Of a stretch of 64,000 bases of DNA, positions 15,051 to 22,106 are shown piece by piece. Position 1 is the first letter of the stretch. Each line of letters begins with the position of its first letter. The position numbers and the translations under genes are program-made. This DNA comes from an uncultured Steroidobacter sp. (lineage in GTDB: Bacteria; Pseudomonadota; Gammaproteobacteria; Steroidobacterales; Steroidobacteraceae): the NCBI GenBank assembly GCA_937864115.1, contig CALMII010000003.1:124001-188000 (forward strand), written 5' to 3'. The notes under the pieces were generated by a model. The model had not been told where the DNA came from and did no database searches. It saw nothing but the letters and a program-made list of their open reading frames with translations.

Positions 15051-15255
15051 CACCCATCTCCTCTGCCACCTCACGCTCGTACGCTTCGATCATTTCCGGC
15101 GTGTGGCACTCGGACGCGAAGTGCGGTCCCGGCATCACGCAGTTCGGCGTATCGCAGAACAGCAGCAACTCCTCGTCCTCGATCGGATCGTCGTCGAAGT
15201 CGAAGTCGTCGTCGAAGTCGAAGTCGTCGTAATCGATATGGTCCGGGTCGCTCAT
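15043..15255 (-). CDS. Small, extremely acidic protein
   Basis: A 70-residue protein whose first 30 residues are nearly all Asp, Glu, Phe and Tyr (DYDDFDFDDDFDFDDD). Then come CDTPNCVMPG and FASECH, possible metal ligands, and an acidic helix at the end. The acidic tract is encoded by two 18-base direct repeats around 15187-15230. Overlapping starts and stops tie it into the operon. The charge could mimic DNA, as in known anti-restriction proteins, but the sequence does not prove it. Confidence 0.6.
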   Translation of the reverse strand: MSDPDHIDYDDFDFDDDFDFDDDPIEDEELLLFCDTPNCVMPGPHFASECHTPEMIEAYEREVAEEMGDV

Positions 15256-15560
15256 GCCGCCCTGCCCCACTGCAGTTCCTTCTTCAACCGATCGATGTCA
15301 TCGACGCGATCGGGCCAGAGCCTCATCTTCGCCTCGCTCTGCCGGATGGCAGATTCCATCTGGTCTGCCTCGCTCAGCAGCGTGTAGAAGTGCGGTGTGC
15401 ATTTCTGGGGAAGGTAGTCCACCGTAGTGAAGCGGATATCGTTTCCATCCACGATCATCACGCGCGAGGATGATCCGGGCTTCGGGTCCATCAGGAACCC
15501 GAAGAACACGCGGTACTTGTGTCGGCCGCGCTCGGTTGTGTGGATCAGAATCGGAGTCAT
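15252..15560 (-). CDS. Phage hypothetical protein, 102 aa
   Basis: Start chosen at MTPILIHTTERG because it overlaps the upstream stop by four bases. Strand-rich N-terminal half (HKYRVFFGF, RVMIVDGNDIRFTTVDYLP) and a helical end (EADQMESAIRQSEAKMRLWP). No family is recognised. Confidence 0.6.
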   Translation of the reverse strand: MTPILIHTTERGRHKYRVFFGFLMDPKPGSSSRVMIVDGNDIRFTTVDYLPQKCTPHFYTLLSEADQMESAIRQSEAKMRLWPDRVDDIDRLKKELQWGRAA

Positions 15561-15739
15561 GCAACCCTCTGCCAGGAGAACTGTTCGAACATCAGCCGGC
15601 GAATCTCGGCGCGTAGTCGATCGCACAACTTGGCCCGGCGAGCCATCTTTGCTTCACGAGTGCGCTCGCGGTACAGCGCCTCACGCTGCATCTGCGCCTC
15701 TTCGGCAAGCGCGAGGAGATAGTCGACGTCGGTGGTCAT
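15557..15739 (-). CDS. Small helical basic protein, 60 aa
   Basis: A charged, single-helix protein (LAEEAQMQREALYRERTREAK, then MARRAKLCDRLRAEIRRL). The ATG overlaps the methylase stop by four bases, and its own stop overlaps the next start, so coupling supports it. Possibly a coiled-coil partner of a neighbour. Confidence 0.6.
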   Translation of the reverse strand: MTTDVDYLLALAEEAQMQREALYRERTREAKMARRAKLCDRLRAEIRRLMFEQFSWQRVA

Positions 15740-17583
15740 GCAGCCCGCCTGAATCGTTCCTCGTGTTTGAAGTTGGCCCGTAGCAACGCCTTGTACGGCG
15801 GCGGGCTCACCGAGTTGCCGACCATGCGCACCTGCACCGTCTTCGAGACGGGCCGGCCATCGGTGCGACGGTTGAACACGAAGCGCGGACCCATGCCCTG
15901 CGCCTTGAACAGTTCGTGCGGCTCCAGCATTCGCAGGCCGATGTCGACGATGACGAAGGGATGGCCCTTGATATGGACCGTCACCAGGGCGATGCGCTCC
16001 TTCGTTGTCAGGGTGTGCAGCGGTTTGCGCGGGTCGCCCCACTGACCGCCAGTATGGTAGTAGCGGATCAGGAAGGCGGCGACGCGCAGCGCACCTTCCT
16101 CGGCCTCTGGCGACAGAGTGCATTCGACCAGGCCGCGGTGCGTGCCGCCGGCAAGGATGGTCGGAAGCGGTTCGATCGGGTCGCCTCGCCCGCCATTGGT
16201 GTTGCTCGCGTGGAAGTTCGTCAGCGTCGCGGAGATCAGCCGCTGGGTGCAGCCCTTTCCGACGATCGTGCTGAGTGAGTCGCGCGCATCTCGGCCAGGC
16301 AGTTCCTCGTGCGCCTGCTCGAGGAAAGCCGACACGACGCCCATCGCATGCGCGGCGCCAGCCGGACGCTTCATATTGCCGCCGGCACAGATGGTCGGGA
16401 CTGGCTCGTCAGCAGCCGAGCCGATTGCGCCGGTGCGGAACTTCGTCAGATGCGCGGACACTACGGCATGCTGAATACCGCCGGCCGAGATCGTTCCCAT
16501 CGGGTCGTCCACGGGATACTCACGTCGCCCGCCGCTGTCGCCGTGTGCGACGCTGACCAAGGATGGTGCACAGACCATGAATTCACCGCGCTGGGCCGTC
16601 GTGATCGTCCGCAGCGGCTCAGTTCCTGGATGCACGCGCTCGCCGCCGGAATGCGTCACCGGCACGATGAACGGGTCGGCAGCGTTCAGAACGAACTTGT
16701 GAATGCCCTTGGCGATGCGTCGCTGCGTTGCATCTACCAGCGGCTTGTCGCGCGTGAAGATGGACGGGCACTTGATAGACCAGTCAATGCAGTCGGCCGC
16801 AGTGACGATCGGCTTCAGCCCGCGGCCCTTTCCGTGCGTCGGTTTCGGCCAGACGATCGGCAAGCCATCGCGCCGCGCCATCATGAAGAGCCGTTCCCTG
16901 GAAGTGCCGGCGCCGTAGTCGGATGCCTTCAGCTTGCGCCATTCAACGACGTACCCCATCGATCGCAGGATGGAGACGAACCTGCGCCAGTTGCTCCCTG
17001 CCCGCTTCGGGTCGCCGACCAGGTACTGGTTCTGCACCGGCACGCGCTCGCCTGGCGCCGCGACGCGATTGACCTTCTTCCCCGTCACCGGATCGACAAT
17101 CTTCTCCAGCGTGACGACGCGCCCCGTATCCGGGCATCGCTTCGCAATGAGCGGACCCCACTTCAGGATCTGCTCGACGTTCTCCAGCGTGATGATGCGC
17201 GGGCTGACCTTGCCGCCCCACTTCAGGCCGACCCATGTCAGGGACCGAATCTCCTTGCTGCGCGGCTGCCCGCCCTTTGCCTGCGAGTGATCGGTGCAGT
17301 CCGGCGACAGATGCAGCAATCCGACCTGGCGACGGCAGGTGACGACGATCGGATCAGCCTCGTAAATGTCCTCGCACAAATGCTGCGTGGTCGGATGATT
17401 GACCGTGTGCATGTCGACCGCGTCGCGGTCGTGGTTGATGGCGATGTCCGGTTCACGGCCGAGCGCTTCGCTCATTGCCTCAGATGCGCCGCCACCACCG
17501 GCGAACAGATCGACGATCAACTCGTCATCGAACGGCAGGACGTTCTGAAGCGACTCCCAGACTACTTTCTCTGCTGCAGCCAT
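15736..17583 (-). CDS. DNA cytosine C5-methyltransferase
   Basis: Transfers methyl groups to C5 of cytosine in DNA. Motif I DLFAGGGG is at 25-32, the catalytic loop SPDC at 93-96 (nucleophile Cys96) followed by TDHSQAKGG, motif VI ENV at 134-136, motif VIII GAGTSRERLF near 220, and the late motifs GNSVSPP close to the C-terminus. At 615 residues it is much longer than the usual 300-450. The excess is a target-recognition region made of about five degenerate units with a P(L/V/M)xTIxAGG core. Two operator palindromes lie upstream of the start. It may protect phage DNA from restriction. Confidence 0.9.
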   Translation of the reverse strand: MAAAEKVVWESLQNVLPFDDELIVDLFAGGGGASEAMSEALGREPDIAINHDRDAVDMHTVNHPTTQHLCEDIYEADPIVVTCRRQVGLLHLSPDCTDHSQAKGGQPRSKEIRSLTWVGLKWGGKVSPRIITLENVEQILKWGPLIAKRCPDTGRVVTLEKIVDPVTGKKVNRVAAPGERVPVQNQYLVGDPKRAGSNWRRFVSILRSMGYVVEWRKLKASDYGAGTSRERLFMMARRDGLPIVWPKPTHGKGRGLKPIVTAADCIDWSIKCPSIFTRDKPLVDATQRRIAKGIHKFVLNAADPFIVPVTHSGGERVHPGTEPLRTITTAQRGEFMVCAPSLVSVAHGDSGGRREYPVDDPMGTISAGGIQHAVVSAHLTKFRTGAIGSAADEPVPTICAGGNMKRPAGAAHAMGVVSAFLEQAHEELPGRDARDSLSTIVGKGCTQRLISATLTNFHASNTNGGRGDPIEPLPTILAGGTHRGLVECTLSPEAEEGALRVAAFLIRYYHTGGQWGDPRKPLHTLTTKERIALVTVHIKGHPFVIVDIGLRMLEPHELFKAQGMGPRFVFNRRTDGRPVSKTVQVRMVGNSVSPPPYKALLRANFKHEERFRRAA

Positions 17584-17624
17584 CTACTACTCCGTCTCGC
17601 ACTCGCCGCCCAGTACGGCGGAAT

Positions 17625-17666
17625 GTCTCAAATTTGAGTAATTGTGTAAATACTCAATTATGAGGA
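17625..17666. promoter_or_regulatory. Two operator palindromes upstream of the C5-methylase
   Basis: Sites GTCTCAAATTTGAGTA (17625-17640) and TACTCAATTATGAGGA (17651-17666) are 26 bp apart centre to centre and belong to the repeated family. The second overlaps the thyX stop codon. On the minus strand a -35-like TTTACA lies between them, but the -10 is weak. They probably control a separate leftward promoter for the methylase. Confidence 0.65.
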
Positions 17667-18398
17667 ATGTGCGTCGAAGAGCGCCGCAGTGCGCGGGAAT
17701 TTGGCGCGGACGATTTCGGCAACCGCATTGGCGTACTCGCGGATTTCCTGCTGCGCATTCGGCGCCATACGCAAGGTCAGGAAGGCAAGCCAGTTGCGCA
17801 GACTGGCGCACGCACGCATGCGGCTGTAGTGGCCGACAGGCATGCCAATGCGTGCCATCTCCTTCGGGATGCCGATGCTCAGGCCGAGTTGGTAGTGCGC
17901 TTCCTGTTTTGCGTACAGATCGGCCTGAACCGCCAACCATGCGTCGACGTCCTCCCACGACGGCGGCGTTTCCACCGTGCTACTGGCCTGTCGGTTCTTC
18001 GACGCCATTGCCGCGACGGCCCGTTCATGGACGGACTTCGAGTCCGGCAGATAGTGCAGGTCTGGTAGCGGCGCATAGCGCGCGCTCATTTCGTTGTATG
18101 CCTGCGTCCGGTGGCGATGCCACTCACGGAAGACAAAGATCGGCGCCTGGACCTCGATAGTCATGCCAGCGAACTCGAACGGCGTGGCGTGCTTGTTCTC
18201 GTACAGGAACTTCAGCAGCTTCTGGTCCTGGTCCCAGCCGCGGAAACTACCCTGCGTCGACTGGCGAGCGGCTTCGATGATGCCGGTCTCGAAGTCCGGA
18301 CTGTAGAAGTCCCGATCCTCGTGACCTGGTCCAGACGTGCCGACGCCCCACGCTTCAACGAATTGAACGTAGCCGTGGTCAAGAACCTGAATTCGCAT
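17658..18398 (-). CDS. thyX: Flavin-dependent thymidylate synthase
   Basis: Makes dTMP from dUMP with FAD, NADPH and methylene-tetrahydrofolate. The family signature RHR-x7-S-x-R-Y is present as RHRTQAYNEMSARY at residues 95-108. ATPFEF (71-76) and the C-terminal RMRACASLRNWLAFLTLR region, with its dUMP-binding residues, are also in place. The 246-residue length is normal. It begins within the end of the DUF3310 gene. Phages carry ThyX to secure dTMP for replication. Confidence 0.93.
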   Translation of the reverse strand: MRIQVLDHGYVQFVEAWGVGTSGPGHEDRDFYSPDFETGIIEAARQSTQGSFRGWDQDQKLLKFLYENKHATPFEFAGMTIEVQAPIFVFREWHRHRTQAYNEMSARYAPLPDLHYLPDSKSVHERAVAAMASKNRQASSTVETPPSWEDVDAWLAVQADLYAKQEAHYQLGLSIGIPKEMARIGMPVGHYSRMRACASLRNWLAFLTLRMAPNAQQEIREYANAVAEIVRAKFPRTAALFDAHSS

Positions 18399-18636
18399 TG
18401 ATCTCCTCCATCATCTTCTTTGCTTCGAGTCGTTGTATTTCCCGGTCGAGGTACCATCGCGCCTTCTTCAGGTCCTGAACGATGTCGTCCTTCTTGCCGG
18501 CCCGGCTGATGTACTTCACGGTATTGCCGAGGCAGAAGCCGAGCTGCCATGCCTCGATCACCTTGATCGCCTCGTACGTGTTGTCGGCGCCGCCGTAGTG
18601 CTGCGGATGGTCGACGGCTTCCTTCTTCTCGCTCAC
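18379..18636 (-). CDS. DUF3310 protein (SaV-like nucleotide kinase family)
   Basis: An 85-residue protein with the full family pattern: DHPQHYGG, AIKVIEAW, FCLGNTVKYISRAGKK and DIVQDLKKARWYLDREI. DUF3310 is common in phage nucleotide-metabolism and replication regions; a role linked to nucleotide supply has been suggested. It overlaps the thyX start by 20 bases, which fits that context. Confidence 0.88.
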   Translation of the reverse strand: MSEKKEAVDHPQHYGGADNTYEAIKVIEAWQLGFCLGNTVKYISRAGKKDDIVQDLKKARWYLDREIQRLEAKKMMEEINANSGS

Positions 18637-18773
18637 GACGCGAACTCCAGCCGATCGATCGTGACGTCGCCGCCGTTACCGCCGTAGATCTTCGCGGACG
18701 CGATCCGTCGGCGCGTGTAGCTACCGACGTGGTTGAAAATCATGTGCAGGACCTGGAGTTGAAGCTGCGTCAT
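18633..18773 (-). CDS. Small phage protein, 46 aa
   Basis: An ATG six bases after the exonuclease stop opens a 46-codon frame (MTQLQLQVLHMIF...) that ends exactly overlapping the next ATG (ATGA). The tight fit between two clear genes and the ordered sequence (GSYTRRRIASAKIYGGNGGDV then TIDRLEF) make it likely real. No family is recognised. Confidence 0.65.
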   Translation of the reverse strand: MTQLQLQVLHMIFNHVGSYTRRRIASAKIYGGNGGDVTIDRLEFAS

Positions 18774-18779
18774 GGCGGC

Positions 18780-19529
18780 TCAGTCCTCGTACCGATCCCA
18801 TGCATCGCGGAAACCTCCGAGGCGCTTCTCCATCACGCGCTCCAGGCCTTTGTGGAAGTACGGATCCAGCCAGTGCTGATCGAGACACCAGCGAATCGCG
18901 CCGGTCTCCATGTCGTCGAGTAGGACGCCATCCCAGCGCTTCAGCGGGCAGGTGCGCGGGATGCGGCATTCCTCGCTGTATTCCCAGAGTTGGGACCAGG
19001 TCTCGATCTCCGGATTCAGGGCGAGGATTCTCCGCAGAAGTCCATGATTGATAAGGCAATCCTGCATGGCGCCGTGGGCATTGCGGAGGATTTCCCGGGT
19101 CTCGGGGGTGGCTCCGTAACACATATATGTGAGTGCGCTCTGGGAGTAGCCGGTCGCCTCAGGCCAAAGCCACTGCGCGATAGCGTGCGTGTCGATCCGC
19201 TTCACGTCGGGCCGGCCCGCCGCCTCCCAGTCGAAGTCGATGGAGTGACCGACCAGGTAGTCGCACGGCGGCAACTGGAACGCCGACGATGGCGCGCAGT
19301 CGTCCAGCTCGTGAGGCAGGATGTGGTGTACTGCCATCGATCCGAACGTGATCTGCTTCGACGGCCTAAATCGCTGATGCCAGTCGTTGCCGATCGTGAG
19401 TTGCGGATCGATGCGGTCGCACTCGCCGACCAGATCGATGACGGGTGCGATCGACAGCCATGCGGCCTCAATGATCTCGCCTTCCTTGCGGTCGGTGAGT
19501 TCGGTGTCGAAGATGAGCGCAGTCGTCAT
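18780..19529 (-). CDS. DnaQ-like 3'-5' exonuclease
   Basis: An RNase H-fold DEDD exonuclease: motif I is FDTEL (Asp8, Glu10), motif II is VGHSIDFDW (Asp98/Asp100), and motif III is HGAMQD (His152, Asp157), the DEDDh pattern. The C-terminal 90 residues include a helical part with EECRIPRTCPLKRWDG. Likely to trim DNA or RNA ends in replication or nucleotide recycling. Its start overlaps the next gene by four bases. Confidence 0.85.
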   Translation of the reverse strand: MTTALIFDTELTDRKEGEIIEAAWLSIAPVIDLVGECDRIDPQLTIGNDWHQRFRPSKQITFGSMAVHHILPHELDDCAPSSAFQLPPCDYLVGHSIDFDWEAAGRPDVKRIDTHAIAQWLWPEATGYSQSALTYMCYGATPETREILRNAHGAMQDCLINHGLLRRILALNPEIETWSQLWEYSEECRIPRTCPLKRWDGVLLDDMETGAIRWCLDQHWLDPYFHKGLERVMEKRLGGFRDAWDRYED

Positions 19530-20089
19530 GCTGCCACTCCGCGGCGAATCGCAGCGAAGCGCTTGCGCGCCTCCAACAGGAACGTGTTCGCCGACAAGCT
19601 GCTCGCGCAGAACGTGTCCTGCACCTCGGCGACGCGCTTGTGATTGGCCGCATCTGTCGATAGCGACGACCAGACCTTCAGATACTCGGATTCGACACGC
19701 TGGTGGCCTGCAATTGCCTCGATGGCACGATCGATGTCTCTGGAATGCAGGCCATAGAGCGAGACCGCGTGCTGGTCTGGTTCGGCCAGCTGCGTGGACC
19801 GCTCAGTGATCCTGACATTGATGGCGATTTCTCCGGGCTCGTCCGGACCCAATCCCCTCGTAGTCGCGATGTGTCTCGCATCGCTCACAGCAGCTTGAAG
19901 ACTTATCCACGAACTGAATTCCACGATCAACGTGCCCCGATAGTGGAAGGCGACACTGGCAGAGAGTTCGCGGTACCGAGCGATGATGGCTGGTCCCTCC
20001 GTGATCTGAGCGACCGTGCCAAGCTGACGCCGCAGGCTGAGCGTTTCGATCGAAAGATCCAGAATTCGAGCGTGTCTCAGACAGTTCAT
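19526..20089 (-). CDS. Phage hypothetical protein, 187 aa
   Basis: Start at MNCLRHARI with an AGGAG site six bases upstream; the frame runs further upstream but that part lies in the DNA methylase region and is low quality. Mostly helical with a central strand region (RGTLIVEFSSW). No family is recognised; the helical, charged C-terminus might mediate oligomerisation. Confidence 0.65.
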   Translation of the reverse strand: MNCLRHARILDLSIETLSLRRQLGTVAQITEGPAIIARYRELSASVAFHYRGTLIVEFSSWISLQAAVSDARHIATTRGLGPDEPGEIAINVRITERSTQLAEPDQHAVSLYGLHSRDIDRAIEAIAGHQRVESEYLKVWSSLSTDAANHKRVAEVQDTFCASSLSANTFLLEARKRFAAIRRGVAA

Positions 20090-20102
20090 GCATTGCTCCT
20101 GC

Positions 20103-21305
20103 TTATGCGAACAGCCGTGGTTGTTTGGTTGCGTCGAGAATGCGTCGGTACCCGATGTCGAAGTACTCGCGCTCTCGCTCGATGAGGATCGGTTCAAAGC
20201 CGGCATCAAGTGCTGCGAGTCCCGTCGACATGGAGCCGCTGAACGGGTCGAGGATGCGTCCACCCGGCGGCGTGATGAGCGTGCAGAGCCAGCGCATCAG
20301 TGCGATCGGCTTTACAGTCGGATGCGTATTGAACTCGCCGCGCTCGGATGCGGAGGTCTTAGCGCAGTAGAAGAAGCGGGCCGCACTGCCGCTGTCGTTT
20401 CGTGGTAACGAGATGCTGCGGCGACCGCCAATCATCCCGCCGTTGTAGACATTTCCGCTGAAACCATTGGCCGTAGACTCATTGCCCGTCACCGCAGCGA
20501 TAGCGCCAGGTGTATCCGGAAAGCGCTCCACGACCTCCTCGCTGCCGTCGTGGGCCAGATTGGCGGGCCATCTTCCGGGCTTCGTCTTGCCGCAATACTC
20601 GGCTTCCTGCTTCCAGTTTCCGGTCGCATTGACCGATGCGCCCGGATTGAGACGCTTTACCGTGTACTCGACGCCTTGCGCGTCGTCGGCATGGACACGG
20701 CACGCATCAATGTTCAGCGCGCCGGTGCCGTACTTCGCGACGTTCTGCTCGACAGTGCCTTCGAGCGGCTTGCGAGCAAGCAGGATCGGCTCGAACGCCG
20801 GCTTCAGCGCGGTGCCCCAACCCTCCATGTTGCCATGCAGATTCTTCGATTTCGGGAATCCTGACCCGAATACCCACATCAAGGTGTCGCGGATCTCGAA
20901 GCCAGCATCTTCGATCCCGATCACGAGCCGATGAAACATTCGCGGACTTCCGAACGCGACGAGGTGCGCGCCTGGCTTCATGGCGGCGAAGGTCATTCGC
21001 GCCCAATCCTCGGCCCACACGGCGAAAGCGCGTCCAGCGCTCACGCTAGTGTCGTAGGTTCCTGCGCTCTCCGACCGCGATAGCCGAGGTACTTTGCGGT
21101 CGTTGCCGTATCGATCAGGCGACTGCTTCTGCGAAGCGCGTTTCGCTGCGCGCTCCTCGATATCAGTTCCATCCCATGCGCGGCCCATGAAGCGAATCCC
21201 GTACGGCGGATCTGTCACCACGGCGTCGATACCGGATAACGACGGCAGCACATCCGTCATGTCGGCGTGATACAGAGTTGCATTCCTGACGCGCATCGCT
21301 TGCAT
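20103..21305 (-). CDS. DNA adenine-N6 or cytosine-N4 methyltransferase (beta-type order)
   Basis: A 400-residue SAM-dependent DNA methylase. Catalytic motif IV DPPYGIRF is at 32-39 near the N-terminus, followed by a long target-recognition part, and motif I DPFSGSMSTG at about 353-362 near the C-terminus. This order (IV, TRD, I) is the beta class, which contains both N6-adenine and N4-cytosine enzymes; DPPY favours adenine. I start at the ATG that overlaps the previous stop. Together with the C5-methylase it suggests DNA protection against restriction. Confidence 0.88.
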   Translation of the reverse strand: MQAMRVRNATLYHADMTDVLPSLSGIDAVVTDPPYGIRFMGRAWDGTDIEERAAKRASQKQSPDRYGNDRKVPRLSRSESAGTYDTSVSAGRAFAVWAEDWARMTFAAMKPGAHLVAFGSPRMFHRLVIGIEDAGFEIRDTLMWVFGSGFPKSKNLHGNMEGWGTALKPAFEPILLARKPLEGTVEQNVAKYGTGALNIDACRVHADDAQGVEYTVKRLNPGASVNATGNWKQEAEYCGKTKPGRWPANLAHDGSEEVVERFPDTPGAIAAVTGNESTANGFSGNVYNGGMIGGRRSISLPRNDSGSAARFFYCAKTSASERGEFNTHPTVKPIALMRWLCTLITPPGGRILDPFSGSMSTGLAALDAGFEPILIEREREYFDIGYRRILDATKQPRLFA

Positions 21306-21520
21306 CAGCAGCCCCGATACGCTTCGCCGGTCGACGTGGTGTAGCGCGACGCCCAACTCTGGGCCGCCGTCATGAGCCGGTGATACCGATCCATCAGCGT
21401 CTGCTTCTTCATGGGATCGGTCTCGGCGTCTGCCTCGCGCTTTGTTAGCAGCGCAGAAGACTCGAACGCCTCGGCCATGCGCGGCGAGCGCTCTTCCGGC
21501 AGGTCGCAGTTACTGTCCAC
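21305..21520 (-). CDS. Small phage protein, 71 aa
   Basis: Taken from the GTG that overlaps the end of the membrane protein gene; an internal ATG at residue 15 (MAEAFES) is an alternative. The product is helical (AFESSALLTKREADAE ... LMDRYHRLMTAAQSWASRY). Its stop overlaps the methylase start. No family is recognised. Confidence 0.55.
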   Translation of the reverse strand: MDSNCDLPEERSPRMAEAFESSALLTKREADAETDPMKKQTLMDRYHRLMTAAQSWASRYTTSTGEAYRGC

Positions 21521-21854
21521 GCGCGAGGCTTCCGAACAGGAGCACGCCGGAATTGCTCTCGGCGCGGCTGTGCCTGGCCATGGATCGGTATTTGCCAACG
21601 CCTTCAGAGACGATGGCGCCGACGATCAGCAGCAGTCCCCACGCAAGCACGAGCGCGGCCGACCTGAGCGGATGAGCGTCGACGATGGTGGCGATCCAGT
21701 TGATTCCGGCGCCGATGGTGGCGGCATCGATCAGCAGGATGAGCCCGACCAGGATGGCCGCGCCGATCACGATTCCGATGCAAAGTGCGCAGACCTTGCT
21801 GCGCTCTTCACGGTCCTTGATCGCCGGCAGATCTTTGAATTCCTGCATCACCAT
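21510..21854 (-). CDS. Phage inner-membrane protein, first gene of leftward operon
   Basis: A 114-residue protein with two or three membrane segments: CALCIGIVIGAAILVGLILL (about 23-42), a short hydrophobic stretch near 50, and ALVLAWGLLLIVGAIVSEG (about 68-88). A GGGAGG site lies upstream of the ATG, and the operator-controlled promoter at 21894-21921 drives it. It is therefore the first product of the leftward operon when the repressor is released. Function unknown. Confidence 0.7.
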   Translation of the reverse strand: MVMQEFKDLPAIKDREERSKVCALCIGIVIGAAILVGLILLIDAATIGAGINWIATIVDAHPLRSAALVLAWGLLLIVGAIVSEGVGKYRSMARHSRAESNSGVLLFGSLARGQ

Positions 21855-21893
21855 GGATGCCTCCCGTTATGTTGTGTTTCCCGGTTTCGGGTC

Positions 21894-21930
21894 ATATTAC
21901 TCATTTTTGAGTATTAATCAAATTTGAGCA
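21894..21930 (-). promoter_or_regulatory. Leftward early promoter with two operators
   Basis: Minus-strand -35 TTGATT (21921-21916) and -10 TAATAT (21899-21894) with a 16-bp spacer. Operator TACTCATTTTTGAGTA (21898-21913) fills the spacer and touches the -10; a second operator, TAATCAAATTTGAGCA (21915-21930), covers the -35. Binding at either site would block RNA polymerase. This is the best-formed repressed promoter in the window together with the one at 43280. Confidence 0.75.
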
Positions 21931-22085
21931 AGACGATGCTGCAAGAGGCCGCCCGTGACCCGGGCGGCGGACTGGCGCACATGGAGAAACCCCGCCTCGG
22001 CGGGCACCGGCCATCTGGCCGTCACGACCAAAGCGCGTGAATAGCGCGTCAGGAAAGCGGCCGGACTTACGTCATGTCGGGCGGG

Positions 22086-22101
22086 TCGTGACACGACACT
22101 G
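22086..22101 (+). promoter_or_regulatory. Late-promoter-like motif, copy 2 (portal)
   Basis: TC-GTGAC-AC-GAC-AC-TG, ending 5 nt before the portal ATG. It departs from the consensus at two positions (GAC for TAC and TG for TC). No SD sequence follows. GC-rich inverted repeats (for example GCCGCCC/GGGCGGC near 21950) lie upstream. Confidence 0.5.
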
Positions 22102-22106
22102 ATGGC

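Noticed and set aside
15187..15230. Short tandem repeats as a CRISPR array
   Set aside because: The units are 18 bp, contiguous, and inside a coding frame for an acidic tract; there are no spacers.
16309..17637. 442-codon plus-strand frame opposite the C5-methylase
   Set aside because: Shadow of a gene whose catalytic motifs are all in place on the minus strand.
18652..18668. TC-GTGAC in the accessory operon
   Set aside because: Only the first half matches; it is within a small minus-strand gene in the opposite direction.
22031..22036. Minus-strand TC-GTGAC near 22030 as a leftward late motif
   Set aside because: The second half reads CCA rather than TAC and no leftward gene starts within 150 bp.
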